Source of the DNA: Enhydrobacter aerosaccus
Lineage (GTDB): Bacteria; Pseudomonadota; Alphaproteobacteria; Reyranellales; Reyranellaceae
NCBI RefSeq assembly: GCF_900167455.1
Contig: NZ_FUWJ01000001.1
Location: 682,001-746,000 of the forward strand
Length of the DNA: 64,000 nucleotides
Direction: 5' to 3'
In this document: one piece after another, positions 54,205-63,976 of the stretch
How the letters are laid out: every line of letters begins with the position of its first letter
Position numbering within the stretch: the stretch's first letter is position 1
The notes under the pieces: model-generated
Told to the model about the DNA's origin: nothing
The model's database searches: none
What the model saw: the letters and a program-made list of their open reading frames with translations, nothing else
Translations under genes and position numbers: made by a program

Positions 54205-56247
54205 CTAAGGTCGCCGCACGATCTGCACGGTGACGGCGCTGGAGCGGCCGGCCTCATCGACGACAGCCACTCGGGCCTGGCCGGAGGCATCGGGCGTCCA
54301 TCTGGTGCCGTCGAGCGGCCGGCCATCGATCAACCAGCGCAGCCGGCCGTCGCCGCCAAGCGCGGCCAGCGATATCGCCTCATGCGGGCGCAATTCGAGC
54401 CGGGCATCGGCGGGCGGATAGGCAATGCGCGGGCCGCCCGCCATGTCGGCCACCGGAGCAAGAACGCGCATGCGTGGCGGCAAGTCGCGCCAGTTCGCAA
54501 CGCGCAGCACATCGGAGGGCGGCGGAGCGGCGCGATTGTCCTCGGCCGGAAGCCGGTCGAAGGCCTTGAGGACGATCGGCAGGGCGGCCGCACGCCCCAG
54601 TTCTCCCGGTCGCGTCGTGCCATCGGCATGGCCGACCCACACCACGACGGTCCAGTTGGTACTGAAGGCGGCGGCCCAGGCATCCTTGAAGCCCGCCGAC
54701 GTGCCGGTCTTGAAGGCGATGCGGCGCTCGCGCAGCGCAACCGGCAGCGACGCGAATCCTTCGGGCAAGGGCGCATCGGCCAAGACGTCTGCGACGTACC
54801 AGGCGGCCGCTGGCCCGACCAGCCGGACCGGTGTCGGCCGTGGCCGATCGCGGCGTATTTGCGGGGGAGCGAACAGGCCACCGTTCGCCAGCCCGGAATA
54901 GAGGCCGGCCAGTTCCAGGGGCGAGACGGAGGCGCTGCCGAGCGCCATGCCAAGGGATGCACCATTGTCGCTGGGTGGTAGGACCGGCGCGGCTCCTGCC
55001 GCGCGCAAGGTCGCCAGGAAGCGCTGTGGCCCGACGCGCTCCAGCGCCAGGACGGCCGGGACGTTCAGCGACTGCTGCAGAGCCCGTCGTGCTGTCACCA
55101 TGCCCTGATGACCACGATCGAAGTTGCGCGGCAGCCAGTCCTTGAAGCGCACCGGCACATCCTCGACCAGCGACTCGGGATGCAGCGTGCGGTCATCGAA
55201 GGCGAGGGCGTAGATCAGCGGCTTCAGCGCCGAGCCCGGGGAGCGATGAGCCCGCACCAGATCGACCTGTCCGGCGCGGCCGAAGTAATCCGAGCCGCTC
55301 ACCCAGGCCACGACTCCGCCGGTTCGATTGTCGATCGCGACCAGAGCGATGTCCGGCTTGTCGGCCATCTGGCCGCGCTCATCGCGCAGGAGATCGGCAA
55401 GACTGGATTGCAAGCCGAGGCGCAACGTCGTCGGCACGACCTGACCCGGTGACTGGGCCGCGAGCCACGCCGCCAGATGCGGGGCGTTCATCGGCAGGGC
55501 GAGGCGGCGATACGGCACGGCCTCGCTTTCGGCACGCTGGAAGAGCGCGCGGTCGATCACGCCATGCTCGAGACCACGCTCCAGAACGCGGTCGCGACCC
55601 ATCTCCGCTCCTCTATGGGTGCGGTCGGGCCGTCGCCGTTCCGGCGATTGGGGGATCGCGACCAGGAGGGCGGCCTGCGCCGCGCTGAGCTGCTTCGGCT
55701 CCTTGCCGAAATAGGCGAGGGAGGCGGCACGCACGCCCTCGAGATTGCCGCCCATGGGGGCGAGCGTCAGGTAGATCGCGAGGATGTCCTGTTTCGAATA
55801 GCGCCATTCGAGTTGCAGGGCGCGTGCCGACTGGATCATCTTGCTCACGAGGCTGCGCCGGCGCGGCTCCAGGAGACGGGCGGCCTGCATGGACAGGGTG
55901 GAGGCGCCCGAGACGATGTGGCCGCGGAACAGCCATTGGCCTGCCGCACGCGTTGCTGCAAGCGGGTCGACGCCCCAGTGTGAATCGAAGCGCCGGTCTT
56001 CGTAGATCTTGAGCAGCGCAAGATAAAGCGGATCGACATCCTCGATCGTCGTGCCCAGACGCCACTTGCCATCGGTGGTCGTGAAGGCACGCAACAGGCG
56101 GCCATTGGCATCGACGATCTCGGTAGAGCGCGCCTGATAGCGGGAGAGATCAGGCGGAAACAGCCGGTCGAGCGCGAGGGCCACCGTCGTCAGAACGGCA
56201 ATCGCAAGAGCCGCGCTGACGACGAGTCGCTTCACGGTTGGTCCCAT
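54205..56247 (-). CDS. pbpC: Penicillin-binding protein 1C
   Basis: A 680-residue bifunctional class A PBP anchored by an N-terminal helix (about residues 8-27). The glycosyltransferase domain shows EDRRFDSHWGVDP (E83) and SGASTLSMQAARLLEP. The transpeptidase domain has the active-site S339 and K342 in SPGSALKP, an SLN motif and KTGTSAG. A C-terminal BiPBP_C domain (about residues 590-680) is typical of PBP1C. It lies 4 bases downstream of the alpha-2-macroglobulin gene, the conserved yfhM-pbpC pairing. The start is ATG 56247, although a GTG at 56235 is possible. Confidence 0.93.
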   Translation of the reverse strand: MGPTVKRLVVSAALAIAVLTTVALALDRLFPPDLSRYQARSTEIVDANGRLLRAFTTTDGKWRLGTTIEDVDPLYLALLKIYEDRRFDSHWGVDPLAATRAAGQWLFRGHIVSGASTLSMQAARLLEPRRRSLVSKMIQSARALQLEWRYSKQDILAIYLTLAPMGGNLEGVRAASLAYFGKEPKQLSAAQAALLVAIPQSPERRRPDRTHRGAEMGRDRVLERGLEHGVIDRALFQRAESEAVPYRRLALPMNAPHLAAWLAAQSPGQVVPTTLRLGLQSSLADLLRDERGQMADKPDIALVAIDNRTGGVVAWVSGSDYFGRAGQVDLVRAHRSPGSALKPLIYALAFDDRTLHPESLVEDVPVRFKDWLPRNFDRGHQGMVTARRALQQSLNVPAVLALERVGPQRFLATLRAAGAAPVLPPSDNGASLGMALGSASVSPLELAGLYSGLANGGLFAPPQIRRDRPRPTPVRLVGPAAAWYVADVLADAPLPEGFASLPVALRERRIAFKTGTSAGFKDAWAAAFSTNWTVVVWVGHADGTTRPGELGRAAALPIVLKAFDRLPAEDNRAAPPPSDVLRVANWRDLPPRMRVLAPVADMAGGPRIAYPPADARLELRPHEAISLAALGGDGRLRWLIDGRPLDGTRWTPDASGQARVAVVDEAGRSSAVTVQIVRRP

Positions 56248-56251
56248 TGCC

Positions 56252-59200
56252 TCATCGCGGAGCGATGGTCACGCGGCCCATGTCCGTGCGGCCATAAATG
56301 CGCGGCGCATACATGTCCGACACCTGAGCGGCCGGTAGGGCAAAGCTGCCGGCGGTCACGGCGCGGGCGATATAGGCGACGTGGAAGGTGTAGCCGTTCT
56401 GTGCCTCCTCGTCCCACCAGACGCTGTAGGGACGCGTGCCGAGATTGAAAGCGGCGAAGAAGCGGTCGTCGCGAGCCTCTGTGATGCGCGTGGCGCCAAG
56501 CGCCGGCAGGAACGGGAATGCCTTGGCCGTATCCTCGTTCACCACCGACTCGATCTCGAGTCCGGCCGGCAGCAGGTCGAGCAGGGCCACCTCGTGATAG
56601 CCGCCCTCGATGTCGCGTCCCGAGAGCGACACGACCACGCGATCGTTCTGTCGGAGCTTCGACAGGTCGGCGGGCTGACCGTCGAGCGTGTAGTACGTTC
56701 GTTCGATGCTCAGCCCCTGGGTCGCGGCGGGTTGCGGATCCTTCGGCACGCCGCGGGCCGTGACCTGCAGCCAGATCGGCTTGTCGCTGTCGTTCTTGAT
56801 ATGAACGCCCTTGGCGAGAGACGCGGCGTCCGGGTTGATGACGACCGGATCGGTGGAGGAGCGCTTGGCTTCGCCATCGACCGAGTAGGCCAGCTCGCCG
56901 CTGCCGCCGACGGCCTTGGCCGCCAGCACCAGCCAGGCTTGCTCCTGGGTCGTCGTATCCTCGACGCGCGCGGTCAGCCGATCTCGCACTGAACCGACGA
57001 CGGCGGCGAGCCCGTCCCGGCCGGCCGCTTCGGTCGCGAGCGCCAGCAACGCCGCGCGGTCGCGCAGGGCCGAGCCGTAATAGTCGTGCGGATCGCGATC
57101 ATCGAGGTGGCTCTGCGCCATGCTGAAGGCGAGCCGGGCGCGACCCGGTTCGCCGACGAGATTGAGGGCCGCCGCCAACTGTACCCAGGCCAACCCACCG
57201 CGCAGGTCCTTGCCTTGCGTATCCTGGAAGTAACGCACACGACCGGGATCGGCGAGGCCGGCTTTGGCCAGCACGTACCAGCCATAGGCCTGCGCATTGG
57301 GCGACAGCTTGTCGACCGTGCGGTTGAGCCAGGTCAGGCCGCGCTGCAGCGACGCCGCCGGCACCGCCATCTGGTGATCGCGGGCGCGGACCAGGAAGTC
57401 GAGCGCATAGGCCTGCAGCCACTCCGCGGCCGGCGTGGAGAACGGCCCCCACATGCCGAAGGAACCGTCGGTCATCTGCATGTCGGCGATGCGATAGACC
57501 GCGTCCTGCACGCGATCGGTGATCTTGGGATCGGCCGGGCCATAACCCAGCAGCGCGACGTCGTTGTAGTAAAGCAATGGCAGCGCGCGGCTGGTAGTCT
57601 GCTCGATGCAGCCATAGGGGTACTTGTCGAGCGCGCGCAGCAGCGCGGCCACGTCGATGCCGGGCACGCGCGACAGCGCCACGCTCACCACCGGCGTGCC
57701 GGCGGTGAAGCCGGAGGTCACTTCGCGGTCGACGGTCAGCTCCTTCGACGGGTCGAGGCGCGTCACGGTGTCAACGGCACTCGGAGTCTGGGCGGCGCGG
57801 ACCTGGATGTCCCATTCGTGGCGGACCGAAAAGCCGTTCGGTCCCGAGACAGCGACAGTGACCTTGCCGAATCCGACATCACCGGCGCGCAGGGGCCACG
57901 CCATGAGGTCACGTTGGTTGGCGTCGAGATGGCGGGTCTCCGCCACTGACTGCTGCAGGGAGACGGCGCCGGTCGCCTCGACGGCGACCTTGTAGTCGCC
58001 CGAGGCCCCTTCGACGTTGTGCAGCGACAGGGCCATGCGGCCCTGATCGCCCGGCGCCAGGAAACGCGGCAGGACCAGATCGGCGGTCACGGGGTCGCGC
58101 ACGATCAGCTTGGCGTCGCCGGAGCCCACCTTGTCCTTGTCGTAAGCGACCGCCATCAAGCGGAGCTGTCCGACGAAATCGGGGATATCGAGGGCGATCT
58201 TGGCTTCACCCTTGTCGTCGAGCTTCACCGGTCCGCTGAACAGCGCGACCGTCCGGGTCGGCACGACGTCGAGACCGCCTATGTCGCCGGTGTCGCCGCC
58301 GGAGCGGATGCGGCCAAGATCGTCGGCCCGCGTATCCAGCAGTCGACCGTAATCGTCGCGCACATCGAGGCCCAACCGCCTCTTGCCGAAATAGAAGTCG
58401 GCTGGGTTGGGAGTGCGATAGCGGGTGAGCTGCAGGATGCCTTCATCCACTGCCGCCAGCGTGACGAAGGCGTCGGCCCCGCTGGCGTTGGCGACATGGA
58501 TCGGAACCTCGATCTTCTGGCGCGGCGTGACCTTCTCCGGCGCCGCCATCTGGACGGCGAGGGTACGCGGCGCGGGGTCGATGCCCAGCCAGACCGCGCC
58601 GATGGCCCGCGTGGGGGTGCGGTCGGCAGGCGCTGACAACGGCCGCCAGGCGGTGACGAGCGCGTAGGCGCCCGCGCCCCATTCGGCCTTCACCGGCACG
58701 TCGACGGTCGTGCCACCAGGCGCAACTTTCACCGTGAACGTCTCGAGGACGCGATCGGTGGCGATCGCCACCAGCGCATCGCCGGCGAAGGGCGGCTCCA
58801 GGCGAACCTTCGCCGTGTCCCCCGACTTGTAGTTCTTGCGGTCGGTGGCGACCTTCAGCGTGTCGGGTGCATCCTCGCTGCCTTCACCGCCATACCAGCC
58901 GACATAGAAGCTCGTGCTGGTCGCGGCCTTGGTGTCGCGATCGGTGACGGTCAGCTTGTAGGGCCCCCAGGTCAGGCGCTTGGACAGGCGCGTGGGCTTG
59001 TCGGCACTGAAGGCCAGCGTATCGGCGGCGACGATACGGTCGTTGGTCACGCTCTGCCAACGCCAGCGGCCATCACTCAGGTACCATTGGTAGGAATAGG
59101 TGATGCGCTCGATCTTGTAGTCGACCGACGGCCGCGCGATCTGCTTGCCGTCGGCGTCCACGGCGATCAGGTCGAAGTCGGTATCGGCGCCCTCGGCGGC

Positions 59201-61216
59201 ATAGCGGCCGTCGAAGGTCGGACGGATGCCGATATAGGCGTCCCGGGTGCGCAGGGGCAGCGTCTTGTCCGTCTTGGTCGCCCGCCCGTTGCCGGGTTCG
59301 AAGACACGCACCTCGATCTGGGCCTTGAGGGGCAGGGCCGTGTCCGGGACCTTTTCGCCGGACCATTCGAGCTTCGACTTGCCGGCGTTGTCGGTGTCGG
59401 GCGGGTTGAGCGTGATCAGCGGGGCATTGAACTTGTCCTTCGCGTTCTCGAGACCGAACGTGTAGCTGGCGAAGGCGGGGAAGGGCTGCTCATCCACCGT
59501 CACGCGCAGATCGCTTTCCACCGTCAGGCCTGCGGCAGGCGCGCCGTAGAGGAAGTCGGCGGAGATCGCGAGCGTGTTCATCTTGTTCGTGCGCAGCATC
59601 GGCGCGTCCGGTGTCAGCTCGACCTTGAGCTTCTCCGGCACGAAATCCTCGACCGAGAATTCGACGCGACCGACTGGGGGAGCCTTGGGGTCGATCTTCG
59701 CCGTGACCGACCACCGGCCCCGGCGTGAGGACTTCGGCAGCGCGATCGGCTGATACAGCGCCCCCGAAGCGCCGAGTGCCAGCGTGTACTTGGTGAACTC
59801 CGTCCCATCCGGTCGCTTCACGGTCAGGGTTACCGGCAGGTCCTTGAGCGCGTTGGCGGCATCGTCGCGCAGCATGGCCATCAGCTGGACAGTCTCGCCG
59901 GGCCGGTAGACGCCGCGCTCGGTATAGAGGAAGGCATCGACCGGCCCGGGTTGGGCACGACCGTCGATGCCGCGATCGGAAAGATCGAAGGCCGACTTGG
60001 TGAGCTCGAGACGCGAGAATTCCTGCTTGGCCGAATCGGTGACCATGACGGCGACCGCTTCGGTGGCGCCGCGCCCCTGCAGAAGGCTGGCCGGGAAGCT
60101 GGCGCGCCCATCGGCCGCCGTGATCGCCTTGCCGAGCGGCTCGTTGCCGCGCGACAGCAGCGTGACATCGAGGCCGGCGAGCGGCGTGGCGTCCTGCAGC
60201 GAACGGGCGAAGACGTTCAGGCCATCGCGGCCCGTGAAGCTGGTGATGCCGATATCGGTGTCGACCACCCACATGCCGGCCATGCCGCCGTCGGGCATTT
60301 CGACATCCTCGTCGTCGCCCTTGCCCGGCGGTTTGGCGGCGTTCCAGACCACGACGAAATAGGCACCGGGCTTCCAGTCCTTGATGGTTTCGCGAATCGG
60401 GAAGGCGGTGACCGACGCCTGATTGAGGACGTTGCGCACCTCCATAGTGCCGCGCCATTGCAGGCTGCCATTGTATCCGCTGAGCCACGAGCGCAAGGAC
60501 CAGGACTCGGTCTGCGGCTTGCCGCCGGGGAACTCCGATTCGTTGTAGTCCGAGATGAAGCGATCGAGACCGCGTTCATTGACGCGGTAGACGGCGATAC
60601 CGACCTTGGCGACGTTGACCGTCGTTACCGGCAGTCCGACGGCGGCATTGCGCGGCAGGATGAAGCCCTTGCCCGGCAACGACACGACGGCCGGACGCGC
60701 GCCGAGGGAGATATCGACCGTCTGGTCGGCATCGAGCTTGGACCCGTCCTTGCTTGCGAGGCCCGCGAGCAGCCGCACGGAATAGTCCTGCCCATAGGCG
60801 AGGCCGCCGATGCACAGCTTGTCGTCGACGACATGGAACGCCGTCTTCACGTCCGGCGCGATGCGCACATAGTCCTGGTATTTGACGGAGCCGTCGCCGG
60901 CGAGGGACTTGTTGAAGTACAGGCAGGCCTCGCCTTCGGCCTGGGAACCATCGATGCTAGTCCGTCTGTAGGCGAACGGATCGGTTGGCGCTGCAGCCGG
61001 CTTCGGCAGGGCGACAGGCGCGGTGGCGTTGCTGTTCGCCTGGGTTGAGGCCGGCGGCGCCGATGGCGTCTGTGTCTTCGGCGGCGTCGATGCCGTTGTC
61101 GGCGGCGGAGGCGCTATGTGTTCGACCGACTCGTGAGGTTTTCCGACCAGGTAGCCAGCAATGCCTGAGCCCAGCATGAGGGCCACGACCAAAGCGGCCA
61201 GCGTCGATCGAGACAT
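56252..61216 (-). CDS. Bacterial alpha-2-macroglobulin, YfhM type
   Basis: A 1654-residue periplasmic protease trap. ATG 61216 follows GGGGGAGG by 6 bases. An upstream in-frame ATG (61345) is rejected. An N-terminal hydrophobic anchor (LAALVVALMLGSGIAGYLVG) lacks a lipobox Cys, so unlike E. coli YfhM it is probably an inner-membrane-anchored protein, not a lipoprotein. After a Pro/Ala linker come MG domains, the bait region and the thioester motif CIEQ (C1203-Q1206, in YPYGCIEQTTS) with its surrounding alpha-helical TED domain. It is thought to act with PBP1C as an envelope defence and repair pair. Confidence 0.92.
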   Translation of the reverse strand: MSRSTLAALVVALMLGSGIAGYLVGKPHESVEHIAPPPPTTASTPPKTQTPSAPPASTQANSNATAPVALPKPAAAPTDPFAYRRTSIDGSQAEGEACLYFNKSLAGDGSVKYQDYVRIAPDVKTAFHVVDDKLCIGGLAYGQDYSVRLLAGLASKDGSKLDADQTVDISLGARPAVVSLPGKGFILPRNAAVGLPVTTVNVAKVGIAVYRVNERGLDRFISDYNESEFPGGKPQTESWSLRSWLSGYNGSLQWRGTMEVRNVLNQASVTAFPIRETIKDWKPGAYFVVVWNAAKPPGKGDDEDVEMPDGGMAGMWVVDTDIGITSFTGRDGLNVFARSLQDATPLAGLDVTLLSRGNEPLGKAITAADGRASFPASLLQGRGATEAVAVMVTDSAKQEFSRLELTKSAFDLSDRGIDGRAQPGPVDAFLYTERGVYRPGETVQLMAMLRDDAANALKDLPVTLTVKRPDGTEFTKYTLALGASGALYQPIALPKSSRRGRWSVTAKIDPKAPPVGRVEFSVEDFVPEKLKVELTPDAPMLRTNKMNTLAISADFLYGAPAAGLTVESDLRVTVDEQPFPAFASYTFGLENAKDKFNAPLITLNPPDTDNAGKSKLEWSGEKVPDTALPLKAQIEVRVFEPGNGRATKTDKTLPLRTRDAYIGIRPTFDGRYAAEGADTDFDLIAVDADGKQIARPSVDYKIERITYSYQWYLSDGRWRWQSVTNDRIVAADTLAFSADKPTRLSKRLTWGPYKLTVTDRDTKAATSTSFYVGWYGGEGSEDAPDTLKVATDRKNYKSGDTAKVRLEPPFAGDALVAIATDRVLETFTVKVAPGGTTVDVPVKAEWGAGAYALVTAWRPLSAPADRTPTRAIGAVWLGIDPAPRTLAVQMAAPEKVTPRQKIEVPIHVANASGADAFVTLAAVDEGILQLTRYRTPNPADFYFGKRRLGLDVRDDYGRLLDTRADDLGRIRSGGDTGDIGGLDVVPTRTVALFSGPVKLDDKGEAKIALDIPDFVGQLRLMAVAYDKDKVGSGDAKLIVRDPVTADLVLPRFLAPGDQGRMALSLHNVEGASGDYKVAVEATGAVSLQQSVAETRHLDANQRDLMAWPLRAGDVGFGKVTVAVSGPNGFSVRHEWDIQVRAAQTPSAVDTVTRLDPSKELTVDREVTSGFTAGTPVVSVALSRVPGIDVAALLRALDKYPYGCIEQTTSRALPLLYYNDVALLGYGPADPKITDRVQDAVYRIADMQMTDGSFGMWGPFSTPAAEWLQAYALDFLVRARDHQMAVPAASLQRGLTWLNRTVDKLSPNAQAYGWYVLAKAGLADPGRVRYFQDTQGKDLRGGLAWVQLAAALNLVGEPGRARLAFSMAQSHLDDRDPHDYYGSALRDRAALLALATEAAGRDGLAAVVGSVRDRLTARVEDTTTQEQAWLVLAAKAVGGSGELAYSVDGEAKRSSTDPVVINPDAASLAKGVHIKNDSDKPIWLQVTARGVPKDPQPAATQGLSIERTYYTLDGQPADLSKLRQNDRVVVSLSGRDIEGGYHEVALLDLLPAGLEIESVVNEDTAKAFPFLPALGATRITEARDDRFFAAFNLGTRPYSVWWDEEAQNGYTFHVAYIARAVTAGSFALPAAQVSDMYAPRIYGRTDMGRVTIAPR

Positions 61217-61325
61217 GGACAGCCTCCCCCGCGAGTATCGTTCGAACTCTACGACCGAAATGTGGAGAGACTGTAGAGGGGAGCAAGGCCGCTGTGAATA
61301 AACTCCCGCTGTGGCCGTGGCGACA

Positions 61326-61342
61326 CGCCTGCTAATCAGGCG
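61326..61342 (+). promoter_or_regulatory. Hairpin immediately upstream of the DUF1489 start codon
   Basis: CGCCTG and CAGGCG (6-bp arms, loop CTAAT) end one base before ATG 61344. No Shine-Dalgarno is otherwise present, since the only AGG lies in the 3' arm. It may regulate translation or be part of the divergent promoter. Confidence 0.35.
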
Positions 61343-61343
61343 C

Positions 61344-61775
61344 ATGACGCTTCATCTGATCAAGCTCGCGGTCGGCGTCGACTCGCTCGCCCATATGAAG
61401 AAACTTCAGAGCGAGCGAAGGAAGCAGCGCCGGCAGGGACCGCGTTCGCCGCATTGGGTATATACGCGCAACACGCCGCGCCGCGTCGAGGAGCTGCTGC
61501 CAGGCGGATCGCTCTACTGGGTCGTGCGCGGCGTCATCCGCTGCCGTCAGGAACTGGTCGGCTTCGACGAGGACTTCGACAAGGAAGAAGCCCACAAATA
61601 CTGTCGGATCAAAGTCAAGCGGACGCTGATCCCGACCGCGCCTCAGGCCTGCAAGGCGTTCCAGGGCTGGCGCTATCTGGAGCCGAAGAACGCGCCGCCC
61701 GATCTGGCCGAAGGCGATTCCGGCGACATGCCACCGGAAATGGCAGCGGAACTGAAGCGACTCGGGCTGCTGTAG
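61344..61775 (+). CDS. DUF1489 family protein
   Basis: A 143-residue soluble protein of a family largely confined to Alphaproteobacteria. MTLHLIKLAVGVDSLAHM at the start, TRNTPRRVEELLPGGSLYWVV in the middle, read as TRNTPRRVEELL and GGSLYWVVRG, and the C-terminal IPTAPQACKAFQGWRYLEP are the recognised family features. The function is unknown. It is divergent from the alpha-2-macroglobulin gene. It supports the alphaproteobacterial assignment. An in-frame start at 61311 is less likely. Confidence 0.88.
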   Translation: MTLHLIKLAVGVDSLAHMKKLQSERRKQRRQGPRSPHWVYTRNTPRRVEELLPGGSLYWVVRGVIRCRQELVGFDEDFDKEEAHKYCRIKVKRTLIPTAPQACKAFQGWRYLEPKNAPPDLAEGDSGDMPPEMAAELKRLGLL

Positions 61776-61879
61776 GAGGGCAGACGCTGGCCTGCGGCTT
61801 GCTTGACGGAGCGATGACGGCTTGCGCGGAGGGAATGATGACCACCAGGACGGCGGACGAGATCGGCAAGGAAGCCCAC

Positions 61880-62830
61880 ATGGGCACCTTGGGGACGGAG
61901 ACCCACGACCGCCCGATCCCGCGAATCGATCTCGGTGACTTCGACCGTCGCAAGGCGGAGATCACCGAGGCGCTGTGGGCTGCTTCGACCGACATCGGCT
62001 TCTTCCAGGTGGTGAACCACGGAATCCCGATCGATCACATCCGCCGCGCCTTTGCCGAGACCGAGGCATTCTTCGCTCTGCCCGACTCGGAGAAGGCCAG
62101 ACACCCGCTGGTCAAGAAGCTGAATGCCGGCTGGGAATGCCGGGCGCAGGTGCGGCCCTCCACCGGTACGGCCGACCAGAAGGAGTCGTATCAGATCACA
62201 CGGCCGCACATGGAGCCGCTCGCCTTGTGGCCGGCGCCGCAGCTCCTGCCGACCTTCAGGACGACCATGCTGGCCTTCGAGGCGGAGGCCTGGGCGGTCG
62301 GCATGAAGATCCTTTCCTGCTTTGCCGATCGGCTGGGTTTTCCCAGCGCGTTCTTCACGCACGCCCACGATCCTGCGGCGCCCACTTACCAGAGCACGCT
62401 GCGTCTCCTGCATTACTTCGCGATCGATCCGGCGCAGCGCCAAAGTCTCGATCTGTGGCGCGCTGGAGCCCACACGGACTTCGACTGCCTCACGCTCCTG
62501 TTCCAGCAGCCGGGCCAGGGCGGGTTGCAGGTCTGTCCGGGCAAGGATCGCGAGGCGCGGTTGTGGACGCCGGTCGATCCGGTCGAAGGCGTCATCACCT
62601 GCAACATCGGCGACATGCTGATGCGTTGGAGCGACGACCAGCTGCAATCGACCTTCCACCGCGTGAAGACGCCAGGACCGGACGAGTACCAGGGCTCACG
62701 CTACAGCCTGGCATTCTTCTGCCAGGCTAACCGCGATGCGGTGATCGAGGGGCCAGGCAGGAAGTACGCGCCGATGACCGCCGAGGATTATCTGACCTGG
62801 CGCATCAACGCCAACTACGCGACCTACTGA
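61880..62830 (+). CDS. Isopenicillin N synthase family Fe(II)/2-oxoglutarate dioxygenase
   Basis: A 316-residue non-haem iron oxygenase. The DIOX_N domain (IPRIDLGDF, FFQVVNHGIP) is followed by a jelly-roll with Fe ligands H198 and D200 (HTDFDCLTLL) and H260 (STFHRV), and the 2-oxoglutarate-binding R274/S276 (RYSLAFF). ATG 61880 has AAGGA at good spacing. In-frame ATGs at 61814 and 61835/61838 would add up to 22 residues not typical of the family. It oxidises an unknown small molecule. It follows DUF1489 by about 100 bases and may be cotranscribed. Confidence 0.86.
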   Translation: MGTLGTETHDRPIPRIDLGDFDRRKAEITEALWAASTDIGFFQVVNHGIPIDHIRRAFAETEAFFALPDSEKARHPLVKKLNAGWECRAQVRPSTGTADQKESYQITRPHMEPLALWPAPQLLPTFRTTMLAFEAEAWAVGMKILSCFADRLGFPSAFFTHAHDPAAPTYQSTLRLLHYFAIDPAQRQSLDLWRAGAHTDFDCLTLLFQQPGQGGLQVCPGKDREARLWTPVDPVEGVITCNIGDMLMRWSDDQLQSTFHRVKTPGPDEYQGSRYSLAFFCQANRDAVIEGPGRKYAPMTAEDYLTWRINANYATY

Positions 62831-62851
62831 CGGTCGATCGCCGGGGCGGGA

Positions 62852-63973
62852 TCAGCGGTTGGTGAGCTTGAGCTCGATGCGCCGGTTGCGCGCCGTGTCG
62901 GTCGCCGACAGGGGCTGGAACTCGCCATAGCCCGCGGCGACCAGATGGTCGAATGGGATGCCCTGCTTGTTCAGGAACTTCACGACGGCGATGGCGCGTG
63001 CCGCCGACAGCTCCCAGTTGGAGGGGAAGGCCGTCGTGTTGATCGGCTTCTTGTCGGTGTGGCCGTCGACCTGCAGCACCCAGGGAATGTCCTTGGGAAT
63101 CTTGGCGCTGATCTCGAGCAGGCGTTGCGCCACGCTGGCCAGTTGCTTCTCGCCGCCGGGCTGCAGCTGAGCCGAGCCGGAGGGGAAGAGCACTTCGGAC
63201 TGGAACACGAAGCGGTCGCCTACGATCTGCACGTCGCGCTGGCCGGCCAGTGCCTCGCGCAGCTTGCCGAAGAATTCTGAGCGATATCGCGCCAGTTCCT
63301 CGACCTTGCTGGCCAGCGCGCGATTGAGCTTCTGGCCGAGATCGACGATCTGCGCCTGCTGGTCCTTGGCTTTGGCGTCGGCAGCATCGAGCGCCGCATT
63401 CAGTCGCGCCAGCTCATCCTTCACGCTGGCGAGCTCGGCCGCCAGCCGCACGATGTTGGCCTTCTGCTCGGCCGACAGCTTTTGCTCGTCACTCAGGTCG
63501 GAGAACAGCTTGCCCTTTTCGTCGTTGGCGGCGGCCAGCGCGGCGGCGAGGCGGGTCATTTCGAGCTTCTGGCGCTCGGACTCCTTCTGGAGATCGAGGT
63601 TCTTGTCCTCGGCCGCCTTGGCCGACTGCTGCAGCGCCGCGTTGGCCTGACGCTGTGCCGCGACGTCGTTGGTGAGCCGGTCGCGCTCGGCCCGCAGCTG
63701 GCCAAGCTGCAGGGTGAGATTGTCGACATCGCGCTGCAGGGCCTCGGCCGACCGCTTCTGGAACGAAAGCTGGTCGGCCAGTGTGCCCACTTGTCGGTTC
63801 AGCGCATCGATCGCGGAGTCGCGGTTGGAAACGGCATTCGAGAGCGTGAACTGCGCGACGCTGAAGACGGAGATGAGGAAGATCATCACCATCAGGAGCG
63901 TCGTCAGCGCATCGACATAGCCCGGCCAGGTATAGTCGGCGGCACCAGAGCGACGGCGGGAGATGGCCGCCAT
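62852..63973 (-). CDS. MotB/OmpA-like peptidoglycan-binding protein with long coiled coil
   Basis: A 373-residue envelope protein. One N-terminal helix (about residues 20-42) carries an Asp at its start (D21 in PGYVDALTT), the position of the proton-binding Asp of MotB/TolR/ExbD-type stators. A coiled coil of about 180 residues (residues 45-225, rich in heptad Leu/Ala and Gln/Glu/Lys) leads to a C-terminal OmpA domain (LFPSGSAQLQPGGE, VDGHTDKKPI, RNRRIELKL) that binds peptidoglycan. It is probably the B-type subunit of an ion-driven stator or force generator with the channel gene at the window edge, not a flagellar MotB. Confidence 0.82.
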   Translation of the reverse strand: MAAISRRRSGAADYTWPGYVDALTTLLMVMIFLISVFSVAQFTLSNAVSNRDSAIDALNRQVGTLADQLSFQKRSAEALQRDVDNLTLQLGQLRAERDRLTNDVAAQRQANAALQQSAKAAEDKNLDLQKESERQKLEMTRLAAALAAANDEKGKLFSDLSDEQKLSAEQKANIVRLAAELASVKDELARLNAALDAADAKAKDQQAQIVDLGQKLNRALASKVEELARYRSEFFGKLREALAGQRDVQIVGDRFVFQSEVLFPSGSAQLQPGGEKQLASVAQRLLEISAKIPKDIPWVLQVDGHTDKKPINTTAFPSNWELSAARAIAVVKFLNKQGIPFDHLVAAGYGEFQPLSATDTARNRRIELKLTNR

Positions 63974-63976
63974 CGA

